DNA of 64,000 nt. It comes from Zoogloeaceae bacterium (GTDB taxonomy: Bacteria > Pseudomonadota > Gammaproteobacteria > Burkholderiales > Rhodocyclaceae). This document shows positions 27,459 to 36,204 of the stretch, in pieces. Location: the NCBI GenBank assembly GCA_024235595.1, contig JACKMC010000005.1, positions 62,001 through 126,000 on the forward strand, read 5' to 3'. The notes below the pieces were generated by a model, which searched no databases, was not told the origin of the DNA, and saw only the letters and a list, made by a program, of their open reading frames with translations. Both the position numbers and the translations under genes were made by a program. How positions within the stretch are numbered: the stretch's first letter is position 1; each line of letters opens with the position of its first letter.

Positions 27459-28355
27459 CTAATCAAGACCCGGCCGCGCTTCAACGTTTGCGCGCAGCGC
27501 CCGCATCGCATCATCGAGAAAGCGCAGCAAAGCTTCGTAGTGGTGGTCGAGTGCCGCAAGCTCGTCGTGCCGCCCCGGGACCAGCATCAGTTCCGCATTG
27601 GCCGCGGCGACGGCGTCGAGGATCCGCCTCGCGTCGCCAAGCGGCACGGTCTGGTCCTGTTCGCCATGAATCAGCAGCAGCGGGCAGCGCAGGCGGGTGG
27701 CCGAGTTGACGGGGGCGATGTCGTCGAAACGGTAGCCGATGATCCACTGCACGTAGCGCAGCACATACCAGCCCAGCGGCACGAACGGGATGCGGCGCTG
27801 AGCGAGCCAGCGTTGCATCATCTCGCGGGGATGGGCAAAGGCGGCAATGCTGACCACCGCCGCGATGCGGGGCTCGCGCGACGCGGCGAGCAAGGCGGCC
27901 GCAGCGCCGACCGAGTGGCCGAGCACCGCGATCCGGGCGGCCTCGATCCGGGGGCGGCTGGCCAACCAGGCGAACGCGGCTTCGAGGTCTTCGGCGAAAC
28001 GGGGCATCGACGAGAAGGAGTCGGCGTCGCTGTTGCCATGGTTGCGGGCATCGATCAGCAGCACCGAGTAGCCGCCCGCGTGCAGGGGCGGGGCGAGCGG
28101 CAGCATCATGCCGGCATTGCCGCCCCAGCCGTGCAGCACGATCACCGCCGGCGAGGGGGCTGCGCCATCCGCGAGGATCAGCCAGCCGAACAAGGAGCGC
28201 CCGCGCAGGGTCGGGATGCGGACGGTTTCGAATGGCAGCGCGAAGCTGGCCGGGTCGCTGGTTTCCGGCTCGCGCGGGGCCCGCAGGCTGCGGTGCAGGC
28301 CCCAGTGGATCAGCCCCAGCAGGGCTGCCAGGACAGCCACGGTGGCTATCAGCAT
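27459..28355 (-). CDS. Membrane-anchored alpha/beta hydrolase
   Basis: 298 residues. A single hydrophobic helix at the N-terminus (MLIATVAVLAALLGLIHWGL) likely anchors it in the inner membrane. The hydrolase fold is clear: VIVLHGWGGNAGMMLPLAPP (oxyanion), GHSVGAAAALLAASR (nucleophile Ser), LLLIHGEQDQTVPLGDARR (Asp) and LVPGRHDELAALDHH (His). Closest to the BAAT/DUF1749-like 'prolyl oligopeptidase type' lineage of esterases; substrate unknown. It starts at ATG 28355 and overlaps the DUF429 stop by 7 bases, so is coupled to it. I chose this start since the residues upstream of MLIATV look non-coding. Confidence 0.8.
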   Translation of the reverse strand: MLIATVAVLAALLGLIHWGLHRSLRAPREPETSDPASFALPFETVRIPTLRGRSLFGWLILADGAAPSPAVIVLHGWGGNAGMMLPLAPPLHAGGYSVLLIDARNHGNSDADSFSSMPRFAEDLEAAFAWLASRPRIEAARIAVLGHSVGAAAALLAASREPRIAAVVSIAAFAHPREMMQRWLAQRRIPFVPLGWYVLRYVQWIIGYRFDDIAPVNSATRLRCPLLLIHGEQDQTVPLGDARRILDAVAAANAELMLVPGRHDELAALDHHYEALLRFLDDAMRALRANVEARPGLD

Positions 28356-29215
28356 GGCACCTGCACGCCGGCGATCCAGCCTTCGATTGGATCGAAGTTC
28401 GCAGGCAGGCCGAAGCCGCGCTCGCTGCGCAGGGCACACCAGCCGGCCTGGAGCAATGCGAGCAGCGCGTCGAGGTGGTCGCCCCGCGGGTCGCCGATCA
28501 GCATCTCGCGGGCCGCCGGATCGATGCGAACAGCCAGCCCGAGGGGATGGACGCCGCGCTCCAGGGCGTCGACGATGTGCCGGCGGACGGCCTCCCGAGC
28601 GGGGCTCTGGCGTGCGCGTGTGTCGCTTTTGTAGCTGCGCCTGTCGATGGCGCGGGCAACGAAGCCCGGGTAGGCCTCGACGGCGATTCGCTCGGGGTCA
28701 CCCTGGATCATTCCCGGAATGGTGACAGCTGCATCGAGGAGGCGCGGTGCGCCTTCGAGATACATCAGCCCGACGGGTGGATTCACCAGTTTGAGCGGGC
28801 TGTGCGAGCGGGCCGGTCGATCGGTCGCGCGGTGGGCATAGCGATCGCCGCTGGGGCGTGCTTCGCGGTGGCGATCCAGGGCGGCACGGAATTCAGTTCG
28901 ACCGATCTTCTTGCAATACTGCACGAGATCGGGCCAGTTGCATGGCCAGCCAAGATCGACCACCGCCTCGCGCGGCAGGCCGAAGGGAAAATCGAAGGCG
29001 CCGAGCCATGGGCCGGGGCGCTGCAGCAGCGCTTCGAAGTCCGGCCAGCCCTCGCATCGTTCCAGAGCGTCGAGCCGCAGCAGGCCATCGACGAGTTGAC
29101 CGCGCGCCACGGTGATGGGTTTGCGCTTGCCCGGTGCCGAGGTGAAATCGACACCGATCAAACCAGGCAGAGCGTGTTCGATGGCGCCGTCGGTGGCCCA
29201 GTGCCGGTCCTGCAT
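28349..29215 (-). CDS. DUF429 family protein
   Basis: 288 residues. It contains the DUF429 pattern GLIGVDFTSAPGKRKPITVA at the N-terminus (the acidic Asp of an RNase H-like fold), AFDFPFGLPREAVVDLG, LVNPPVGLMYLEGAPRLL and a C-terminal RGDHLDALLALLQAGWCAL. This family is thought to be a predicted nuclease of the RNase H fold but has no assigned substrate. The ATG at 29215 is chosen because homology begins about 15 residues later; the open frame extends to 29377. It sits between the GNAT and hydrolase genes, 22 bases after the former and overlapping the latter. Arg-rich mid region (about 120-150) may contact nucleic acid. Confidence 0.75.
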   Translation of the reverse strand: MQDRHWATDGAIEHALPGLIGVDFTSAPGKRKPITVARGQLVDGLLRLDALERCEGWPDFEALLQRPGPWLGAFDFPFGLPREAVVDLGWPCNWPDLVQYCKKIGRTEFRAALDRHREARPSGDRYAHRATDRPARSHSPLKLVNPPVGLMYLEGAPRLLDAAVTIPGMIQGDPERIAVEAYPGFVARAIDRRSYKSDTRARQSPAREAVRRHIVDALERGVHPLGLAVRIDPAAREMLIGDPRGDHLDALLALLQAGWCALRSERGFGLPANFDPIEGWIAGVQVPC

Positions 29216-29237
29216 TGCGCTGCGCAGTCGTCGATCG

Positions 29238-29780
29238 TCAGTTGTCGGGAAGCGTGACCGGCGCCGGCCACACATAGCGGATTGCGGGTGCCGTGCCCGA
29301 ACCGTCCGGCAGGGGCTCGGGGACGCAACTCTCGGCATGACCGCCGAGTCGCTCGTAGAAGCGCCTCGCACCGGCATTGGCCTCGAAGACCAGCAGATGC
29401 AGCGGTTGCTCCGGGGCCACTTCCAGCACCCGAGCGAGCCCGACCCGCATCAACGCGGCGCCCAGGCCACGACCGCATAGCCGTGGATCGACGTGCAGGC
29501 TGTCGAGCAGCGTGCCCCACACCGGGTCTGCATCGAGCTCGAAGCAGATGAAGCCGTGCAGGCCGTCGCGGGCTTCGGCGACGAAAGTGAGATGGCGCGG
29601 GTTCTGTTCGGCAAGGCGAAGGCGCCACAGGGCAAGGCGCTCTTCGACCACCGGGCCGTCGAGGTAGGCATCGGGCATGATGCCGCGATTGCTGGCGCGC
29701 CAGCTTCTGGCGTGAAGCTGTGCAATGGCGTCCGCGTCGCTTTCGCGCGCCGGGCGCAGGATCGGTTCGAGATGACTCAT
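29238..29780 (-). CDS. GNAT family N-acetyltransferase
   Basis: 180 residues of the Gcn5-related fold: ILRPARESDADAIAQLHARS (strand 1/helix 1), DSLHVDPRLCGRGLGAALM (acetyl-CoA loop R/Q-x-x-G-x-G/A, here CGRGLGAAL), and LLVFEANAGARRFYERLGGH with the typical Tyr near the end. No substrate can be assigned; RimI-like protein N-acetylation and small-molecule acetylation are both possible. The ATG at 29780 overlaps the stop of the NYN gene as ATGA, so it is coupled to it. The frame stays open upstream to 29975, but only the last 180 residues look like GNAT. Confidence 0.85.
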   Translation of the reverse strand: MSHLEPILRPARESDADAIAQLHARSWRASNRGIMPDAYLDGPVVEERLALWRLRLAEQNPRHLTFVAEARDGLHGFICFELDADPVWGTLLDSLHVDPRLCGRGLGAALMRVGLARVLEVAPEQPLHLLVFEANAGARRFYERLGGHAESCVPEPLPDGSGTAPAIRYVWPAPVTLPDN

Positions 29781-30520
29781 TGGTTTTGTTTTCGATTGCA
29801 GCGCTTGTCGCGCAGGAACAGGTGATTGCCGCGCCGTTCGGTATCGAACAGGCCGGTTGCTTCGATCAGGTCGCCCAGTTTCCGGTAGCCGAAATTTCGC
29901 TGGTCGAACGAGGCCTGATTGCCGATATGCGAGCCGACGCCGGACAGCGGCGCCCAGCCGTCGCCCTCGTCGCACGCCTCCACTGCATTACGCAGCAGGT
30001 TGACGAGTTTGGCGTCGCCGCGCAGGTCTTTGCCGGAGCGTGGCACTTCTTCGCTGCTCTGCGGCTCTTGCTCTGTGTCTTGCGGCACGCCGAGGTTCTC
30101 AAGGTAGAGAAACTTGGAGCACGCATTGACAAAGGGCATGGGAGTTTTCTTCTCGCCGAAACCATATACCTTGAGTCCGTTGGCGCGAATGCGCATCACC
30201 AGCGGGGTGAAATCGGAGTCCGAGGAGGCGAGACAAAAGGCATCGAGCCGCTGGGTGTATAGGAGGTCCATGGCGTCGATGATCATCGCCGCGTCGGTGG
30301 CGTTCTTGCCCTTCGTATAGGCGAACTGCTGCACCGGCTGGATGGCGTAGTCGTGCAGCACCTCTTCCCAGCTCTTGAGGCCGTGGCTCTTCCAGTTGCC
30401 GTATGCGCGGCGGATGTTGGTGACCCCGTACTTGGCGAGCTCATCGAGAATCACCTCGATCTTCGAGGCCGGGCAGTTGTCGGCATCGATCAATAGTGCG
30501 ATTCGATTTTCCGTCTCCAT
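29777..30520 (-). CDS. NYN-domain ribonuclease-like protein with C-terminal OST-HTH/LOTUS domain
   Basis: 247 residues. The N-terminal NYN (PIN-like) nuclease domain shows the acidic site IALLIDADNCPASKIEVIL, YGNWKSHGLKSWEEVL, KNATDAAMIIDAMDLLYTQR and ASSDSDFTPLVMRIRANG. A linker rich in Glu/Gln leads to a second domain at ~165-240 (AKLVNLLRNAVEACDEGDGW, then NFGYRKLGDLIEATGLFD) matching OST-HTH/LOTUS, an RNA-binding winged helix. The pair resembles bacterial LabA-like proteins and eukaryotic limkain-type proteins. RNA cleavage is inferred, not shown. First gene of the run NYN-GNAT-DUF429-hydrolase-EncFtn. Confidence 0.85.
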   Translation of the reverse strand: METENRIALLIDADNCPASKIEVILDELAKYGVTNIRRAYGNWKSHGLKSWEEVLHDYAIQPVQQFAYTKGKNATDAAMIIDAMDLLYTQRLDAFCLASSDSDFTPLVMRIRANGLKVYGFGEKKTPMPFVNACSKFLYLENLGVPQDTEQEPQSSEEVPRSGKDLRGDAKLVNLLRNAVEACDEGDGWAPLSGVGSHIGNQASFDQRNFGYRKLGDLIEATGLFDTERRGNHLFLRDKRCNRKQNQ

Positions 30521-30589
30521 CGCGGATGTTCCTCCCGTGGTGAGGCGCGATGATGAGGCTTTTGTCGCCGGTCGCCAAGTTACCGTATG

Positions 30590-33445
30590 TTATTCATCCA
30601 TGTTGCGTTGCGACAAATCCTGGGGTGCCAGCAGTGCGGCAAAGCGCTCGGCCGGCAGCGGGCGGCTGTAATGGTAGCCTTGCGCGTACTCGCAGCCGTG
30701 CTGCGTAAGCAGATCTATCTGGGTTTCGGTTTCGACCCCCTCGGCGACGATCTCGAGTTCGAGGCTGTGACCGAGCTGGATGATGGTGCGCACGATGATT
30801 TCGTCGTCAGGGTCCACGCCCAGGTCCTTGATGAAGGCTCGATCGATCTTCAGATGGCTGACCGGAAAGCGCTTGAGGTAGGCGAGGCTCGAGTAGCCGG
30901 TGCCGAAATCGTCGATGGCGAGCTTGAGGCCAAGGCTTGACAATGCCGACAGGGCGGTCTGCGTGGATGCGGCATCCTCCATGATCACCGACTCGGTGAT
31001 CTCGAGCACCAGGCTGCTGGCGGGAAGGCCGGTGTCGGCGAGGGTGCGCGAGATGCTCTCGATGAGGCCGTCGCGGCGGAACTGGACCGCCGAGAGGTTG
31101 ACCGCGACCGGGATCGGCCGCCCGGCGATCTGTGCCCAGCGCAGCGACTGGGCGCAAGCCTCGGCGAGGGCCCAGTCGCCAAGCGCATGGATGTGGCCGA
31201 ACTCTTCGGCAACCGGAATGAACTGGTCGGGCGCAATGTGGGTGCCGTCGGGCAGGATCCAGCGCATCAGCGCCTCGGCGCCAAAGAGCTTGCCGCTGCG
31301 CAGATCGAACTGAGGCTGGTACCACAGGTGGATCTCGCCGTTTCGCAGCGCATCGGCGAGCCGCGCGTCGAGCTCGAGCTTGTTGTTGAGCGCCACGTTC
31401 ATGCTTTCGGAGAAGAAGCAGAAATTCCGGCGTCCCGCGTTCTTCGCCTTGTAGAGCGCGACATCGGCCTTCTGCAGCAACTGATCGCCAAGCTCGCCAT
31501 CGTCCGGGAACATCGCGATGCCCATCGATGCGCTGATGCGCAGTTCGCGTCCATCGAGCGCGACCGGTTCGGCGAGCTCTTTCTGCAGCTTCTCGCAGAC
31601 ATGTACCGCGTCGGAGGCGTTGCGCAGTTCGGGAAGCAGCAGCACGAACTCGTCGCCGCCATGGCGGGTAATCGTGTCCGCCTCGCGAAGGTGCTTCATC
31701 AGCCGTCCCGCGACCGCGATCAGCACCAGGTCGCCGCATTGGTGACCGAGGGTGTCGTTGATGGTCTTGAAGTGATCGAGATCGATGAAGATCACCGCGA
31801 CCTGGTTGCCTTCGCGGCGGGCGCGGGCGAGGGCGCGCTCGAGGCGGTCATTGAGGAGGCTGCGGTTGGGCAGGCCGGTCAGGCCGTCGTGCGTCGCGAG
31901 ATACTCGATCTGTGCCATGGCATTGCGGCGCTCGGAGATGTCGGACAGCGTCCCGACCAGCCGCAGCGGTGAGTTGTCCGCCGCGCGAGTCACGACTTTT
32001 GCGCGCTCCATCACCCAAAGGTAGCTGCCGTCGCTGCGTGCCATGCGATGGTCGCTCTCGAAGCTCGGGGTGCGGCCTTCGAGATGCGCGCCGAGCAGGG
32101 CCTGGACCTCATCGCGATCCTCGGGGTGAATCCGCTCGAGGCGGAACTCCGGTCCGCCGGGCGGGCCGTCCACGCCCAGAAGGTCGAGCCATTCGGGCGA
32201 GTAGTAGGCCTGGTCGGAAGCGATGTCCCAGTCCCACACGCCGTGGCCGGAGCCTTCAAGGGCAAGTTGCCAGCGCTGCTCGAGGTTGGCGAGGCTCTCC
32301 CGCTGACGGCGGTTCTGGCTGAGCATGGCGAGCATGGCGATGAGCGAGAGCGTTTGCAGGCCGAGCACCGCGGCGCCGATCCAGATCTCTGTCTTGAAGC
32401 GCTCATAGGGAGTCGGGTTGTAGTTTATGAGCCGCGCCTCGGCTGGAAGCAACTCGAGCGGGCGCTTCCAGCGCGCCATCTGTCTGGCATCGAAGATCGG
32501 CTCGCTGGGCAGTTCGAGCACCTTGCCCGCCGGCCAGCTCGCGGGGGAATCCACCACCTCGCGCAGCGCCTCGGCCAGGGCGATGGTGGCGGGGACGCCC
32601 GCCGAAACAACCCCGCCGATGCACTCGCTTGCCCTGAGAGCGGGCTCCAGGGTGCAGAACAGCGGCGCCCGCGAGGCGCGCGCGAGTCGTGCCACATAGT
32701 CGGACGAAGGCAACAGCCTGCGGCCTTTGCTGTCGCGTGAAATTCGCAGCGTCAGCACGATCGTGTCGGGCGGCGCGGCGGCCAGACGGGCGGGGAGGGT
32801 GTCGGCGTCGAAGTCGTCGATGAAGGTGATCCGGCGAGTCTCCTGGAACCGCGCCAGCGATTTGCGCGCGGACGCCATCATCTGCACTTCCTCCGGCCCG
32901 GTGCCGCTGATCACCAGCACTTCGCGGGTCTGCGGGAACAGTCGCAGTGCCAGCTCGAGGGTCTGGTCGACAGCAAGCGGATTGTCGGCGATCCGAAGGG
33001 GTTCACGAAGATCCAGTACGTTTGCATCGGCTTGCGCGGACTTGACAAGCACCACCGGGCCACTCGTGAGCTCGCGGCCGAAGTCCTCGAAATAGCGGGC
33101 CGCGCTGAAGCCCGAGAGCAGTACCGCGTCGAACCCGGGCGTAGCCCCGAAACGGCGGCGGGCCTGCTCGGCGATCAGCGCGGCCCGCTCCGGCTGGTAG
33201 AGCGGGAACATGTCGAGGTAGATCGTTTCGAGCCTTAGCGCGGCTTTGCCCGCGGCGGGCGCGAAGGCGCTGCGCAGTCCGTCTTCCAGGGTCCGTTCAT
33301 AAGGGGTGTCGCGTTGCCCGAAGAATATCGCCAGAACACGTTTCGGCGCCGGCTGCGCGGCGGCCGTCCGCTCCTCGCTGCGGGCCATGACCGGCGGCAG
33401 CATGAGGCACAGCAGCAGGAGGGATGTACAGAATCGACGGAACAT
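30590..33445 (-). CDS. Periplasmic-sensing diguanylate cyclase/phosphodiesterase (ABC-binding–PAS–GGDEF–EAL)
   Basis: 951 residues. Signal peptide (residues 1-22, TSLLLLCLMLPPVMARS); a periplasmic domain (~35-290) resembling ABC substrate-binding proteins (RVLAIFFGQRDTPYERTLED, VLVISGTGPEEVQMMASARK); a transmembrane helix near 350-373; a PAS domain (~385-495, HGVWDWDIASDQAYYSPEWL); GGDEF (~510-675, RHGGDEFVLLLPE intact); EAL (~690-945, GAEALMRW and DDFGTGYSSLAYLKRF, EGVET). Both active sites look intact, so it could make or break cyclic-di-GMP. I start at MFRRF (ATG 33445), the first Met with signal features. A deacetylase-like gene precedes it on the same strand by 108 bases. Confidence 0.9.
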   Translation of the reverse strand: MFRRFCTSLLLLCLMLPPVMARSEERTAAAQPAPKRVLAIFFGQRDTPYERTLEDGLRSAFAPAAGKAALRLETIYLDMFPLYQPERAALIAEQARRRFGATPGFDAVLLSGFSAARYFEDFGRELTSGPVVLVKSAQADANVLDLREPLRIADNPLAVDQTLELALRLFPQTREVLVISGTGPEEVQMMASARKSLARFQETRRITFIDDFDADTLPARLAAAPPDTIVLTLRISRDSKGRRLLPSSDYVARLARASRAPLFCTLEPALRASECIGGVVSAGVPATIALAEALREVVDSPASWPAGKVLELPSEPIFDARQMARWKRPLELLPAEARLINYNPTPYERFKTEIWIGAAVLGLQTLSLIAMLAMLSQNRRQRESLANLEQRWQLALEGSGHGVWDWDIASDQAYYSPEWLDLLGVDGPPGGPEFRLERIHPEDRDEVQALLGAHLEGRTPSFESDHRMARSDGSYLWVMERAKVVTRAADNSPLRLVGTLSDISERRNAMAQIEYLATHDGLTGLPNRSLLNDRLERALARARREGNQVAVIFIDLDHFKTINDTLGHQCGDLVLIAVAGRLMKHLREADTITRHGGDEFVLLLPELRNASDAVHVCEKLQKELAEPVALDGRELRISASMGIAMFPDDGELGDQLLQKADVALYKAKNAGRRNFCFFSESMNVALNNKLELDARLADALRNGEIHLWYQPQFDLRSGKLFGAEALMRWILPDGTHIAPDQFIPVAEEFGHIHALGDWALAEACAQSLRWAQIAGRPIPVAVNLSAVQFRRDGLIESISRTLADTGLPASSLVLEITESVIMEDAASTQTALSALSSLGLKLAIDDFGTGYSSLAYLKRFPVSHLKIDRAFIKDLGVDPDDEIIVRTIIQLGHSLELEIVAEGVETETQIDLLTQHGCEYAQGYHYSRPLPAERFAALLAPQDLSQRNMDE

Positions 33446-33553
33446 TGCGGATCGTGGTGTCGTCTCGGGGCGAGTTGGCAACAAGTCGGTGTCAACGGCG
33501 CTTTGCGTGGACTCTGTAATGGCCGCTGCGCAAGGGCGCAGGGCAGGATGATT

Positions 33554-34453
33554 CTATGCCAGGTGCTCGCTGGCGAGGAGAATCGTCGCTGCGTGAATCG
33601 CAACCGTGTCGGCAATGTTGCGGGCATAGCCTCCCGCCATCGCGATGGCGATCGGGACGGAATGCCTGCGACAGGTTTCGAGCACCATGCGGTCACGCGC
33701 CAATAGTCCGTCGCGGCTGAGCGCGAGGCGTCCGAGGCGGTCGTCGATGAACGGATCCGCGCCCGCAAGGTAGATCACGAGTTCGGGGCGGCAGTGGGCA
33801 AAGACCCGCTCCAGCCCTTCTCCAAGATGGGCCAGATAGCTTGCGTCGCCGGTTGCATCCTCGAGTTCGATGTCGAGATCCGAGCGGGCCTTGCGGAAGG
33901 GGTAATTTCTTGCGCCGTGCATGCTGAAGGTGAAGATGCTGGCGTCGCCGTCGAGAATCGAGGCGGTGCCATCGCCCTGATGGACGTCGCAGTCGATGAT
34001 CGCCACCGTGCCCACGCGCCCCTCGGCCTGCATCGCTCGCGCCGCAATCGCGGCATCGTTGAAGACGCAGAAGCCGGCGCCGAAATCTCGGTGGGCGTGA
34101 TGGGTGCCGCCCGCCATATTCACGCCACAGCCGTCGGTGAGGGCAGTGCGGCAGGCGGCAAGGGTGGCGCCGGCCGAACGGCGGGAACGCTCGACCATCC
34201 CGGCCGACCACGGAAAGCCGATGCGCCGCGTTTCCTCGGCGGAGAGCAAGCCGTTCGCGACCCGCTGCAGGTAATCGCGGTCGTGGCAGCGCAGGATCTC
34301 GGCATCGGAGGCCGCGGCCGGGACGAGGAAATCCGCCTCTGCGAAGCGGCCCGAGCTGCGCAGTGTAGTGCGCAGCATCGAGTATTTTTCCATCGGAAAG
34401 CGGTGTCCTGCGGGCAGTGGCAGGACGAAGTGATCTGCGTAGAAGAGCTTCAT
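33554..34453 (-). CDS. Histone deacetylase family protein
   Basis: 299 residues of the arginase/deacetylase fold. The family's metal and catalytic residues are visible: GGTHHAHRDFGAGFCVFND (two His of the charge relay), IIDCDVHQGDGTASIL (Asp and His ligands to Zn) and YLAGADPFIDDRLGRL (Asp ligand). TFSMHGARNYPFRKA is also typical. Bacterial members act on acetylpolyamines, acetoin utilisation proteins or acyl-lysine; substrate unresolved. The start MKLFYADHFVLPLPAGHRFP is the usual N-terminus. It is divergent from the DNA ligase gene, 162 bases apart, and upstream of the GGDEF-EAL gene. Confidence 0.88.
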   Translation of the reverse strand: MKLFYADHFVLPLPAGHRFPMEKYSMLRTTLRSSGRFAEADFLVPAAASDAEILRCHDRDYLQRVANGLLSAEETRRIGFPWSAGMVERSRRSAGATLAACRTALTDGCGVNMAGGTHHAHRDFGAGFCVFNDAAIAARAMQAEGRVGTVAIIDCDVHQGDGTASILDGDASIFTFSMHGARNYPFRKARSDLDIELEDATGDASYLAHLGEGLERVFAHCRPELVIYLAGADPFIDDRLGRLALSRDGLLARDRMVLETCRRHSVPIAIAMAGGYARNIADTVAIHAATILLASEHLA

Positions 34454-34615
34454 GGCGCGGTTTCGCGGTGCTCATGGGGCGTCGAACCCCGATTCTATCG
34501 CCGGCCTGCCCGGTGCGCTCGAATAAAGCCGGCTGCATCCCTTGGCCCCGTGAGCACCGCCCGCGATCCCTCCGATTGATGCAAAATGCATGTTCTGGAG
34601 TCTTGGGCTGGATCG

Positions 34616-35464
34616 ATGAGATCGGTTTTGACGGTGTTGCTTTGCGTTTTCGTCGCATGCGGCTGTGCGAATCGGGCGCTCGCAGGCGACGATGTGCTGT
34701 TGGCACGGCAGTGGGACTCGAGCGGCGATCCGACGGGCTACTGGGTCAGTGAGAAGCTCGACGGGGTGCGCGCGCTGTGGGACGGCAAGCGCCTGCGCAG
34801 TCGCAGCGGAAGGCCGATTGCCGCGCCCGCCTGGTTCATCGCGGCATTGCCGGGGGTGCCGCTCGACGGCGAGCTGTGGCTTGGCCGGGGGCGCTTCGAG
34901 GCGCTCTCGGCAATCGTTCGCAAACAGCTGCCGCGCGATGAGGAGTGGCGTCCGGTTCGCTACATGGTGTTCGAACTGCCGGGGGCGAGCGGCGACTTCA
35001 GCGCGCGTCTGGCACGCATCGCCGAGCTCGTCGCGGCGGCCGACGTCGAATGGCTATCGGCCGTGCCGCAGTTCAGGGTCGCGGATGCGCCCGCGCTGGA
35101 CCGCCGTCTGCGCGAAGTGGTGGCGGCCGGCGGCGAGGGCCTGATGCTTCACCGCGCCGACGCACCGTATCTGACGGGTCGCGCCGATGCCCTCTTCAAG
35201 CTGAAGATGGTGGACGATGCCGAGGCCCGGGTGGTGGCCTATCTGCCAGGCAAGGGTCGATACAAGGGGATGGTCGGGGCGCTGTTGGTCGAGATGGCGG
35301 ACGGGCGGCGCTTTCGTCTTGGCAGCGGCCTGAGCGACGCCCTGCGGCGCAAGCCGCCGCCTCTCGGGAGCCTGGTGACCTATCGCTACCGGGGCCTGAC
35401 TGCCACCGGCCTGCCGCGCTTTGCAAGCTACTGGCGGCTTCGCAAGTTTGCCGGCGAACCCTGA
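34616..35464 (+). CDS. Periplasmic ATP-dependent DNA ligase (LigE-like)
   Basis: 282 residues. A signal peptide (MRSVLTVLLCVFVACGCANR, cleaved near ALA-GDD) suggests export; the Cys pair could also be a lipobox. Nucleotidyltransferase motifs: I, SEKLDGVRALWDG with catalytic Lys47; III, PLDGELWLGRGRFE; IV, GEGLMLHRADAPY; V, LFKLKMVDDAEARVV. An OB-fold C-terminus follows (GKGRYKGMVGALLVEMADG). This minimal form with signal peptide matches Lig E, often found with natural competence, and no PRX domain is added. I start at ATG 34616 because the signal peptide begins there; an in-frame ATG at 34586 has no RBS. Divergent from the deacetylase gene. Confidence 0.82.
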   Translation: MRSVLTVLLCVFVACGCANRALAGDDVLLARQWDSSGDPTGYWVSEKLDGVRALWDGKRLRSRSGRPIAAPAWFIAALPGVPLDGELWLGRGRFEALSAIVRKQLPRDEEWRPVRYMVFELPGASGDFSARLARIAELVAAADVEWLSAVPQFRVADAPALDRRLREVVAAGGEGLMLHRADAPYLTGRADALFKLKMVDDAEARVVAYLPGKGRYKGMVGALLVEMADGRRFRLGSGLSDALRRKPPPLGSLVTYRYRGLTATGLPRFASYWRLRKFAGEP

Positions 35465-35474
35465 GCGTACGGAA

Positions 35475-36086
35475 TCAGAGTTCGCGATCGGGCGGTTTGC
35501 GCGCGCCGGCGTTCACGCCTGCAGTGAGGATGAAGCGCATTGCCGCTTCCTTGGGCATGTCGATTGCTTCGAGCTCCTTGCGGGGCACGAAAACAGTGTA
35601 GCCACCGACCTGGTAGCTCATCGGAAGATAGACCGCTACGGCGCCGTCGCGGGCGAGTTCATCGGGCAAGCCGGAGAACTCGCTGCGGGTCACGAAGCCC
35701 ATCAGGCGAAGCGAGCTTCCGGGCAGGGTGAGCGAGACGACCTGCAGGTTCTCGCTGTTGTCCTCGCTGCTCAGCAAGCCAAAGAAGTCCTTCAGCGCCG
35801 AGTACACCGAATTGACCAGCGGAATCCTCAGCAAGGCGGTTTCGATCTTGTGGAACAGTGCGCGAATCACCCACGCGCGCATCAGGATGCCGACGCCGAA
35901 AACGATCACGACCGCAAGGGCGATGCCCATTCCCGGCAGACGGCTTTCGGGTGGCAGCAGCCAAGCCAGCATGCGGCCGAAGAACGATTCCGCGGTGACG
36001 AATATCCAGGCGAGCAGGTAGAAGGTTGCCAGCAGTGGCAGCACCGTCAGCAATCCGGTCGCAAAGATCTTGCCGATTTTCTTCAA
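35475..36086 (-). CDS. DUF502 family membrane protein
   Basis: 203 residues with two transmembrane helices near the N-terminus (ATGLLTVLPLLATFYLLAWI and MGIALAVVIVFGVGILM) and a soluble domain. DUF502 features are visible: RIPLVNSVYSALKDFFGLL, SLRLMGFVTRSEFSGLP, DGAVAVYLPMSYQVGGYTVF and VPRKELEAIDMPKEAAMRFI. The function of this family is not known to me. It is convergent with the ligase gene (10 bases) and 118 bases after the transglutaminase operon's last gene on the same strand. The predicted start at 36086 gives the family's usual N-terminus MKKIGKIF. Confidence 0.85.
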   Translation of the reverse strand: MKKIGKIFATGLLTVLPLLATFYLLAWIFVTAESFFGRMLAWLLPPESRLPGMGIALAVVIVFGVGILMRAWVIRALFHKIETALLRIPLVNSVYSALKDFFGLLSSEDNSENLQVVSLTLPGSSLRLMGFVTRSEFSGLPDELARDGAVAVYLPMSYQVGGYTVFVPRKELEAIDMPKEAAMRFILTAGVNAGARKPPDREL

Positions 36087-36204
36087 ATGACTCTCCGATC
36101 ACTTGTCGCGCCCCTCGCTCGTCGCCGAACGCAGGTGAGGTGCGGTGGTGGCTCGTCGCCGCCGGCGGCGCTCGTCGAGGCCGGGGCGCTGGGCAGCGGC
36201 CCGC

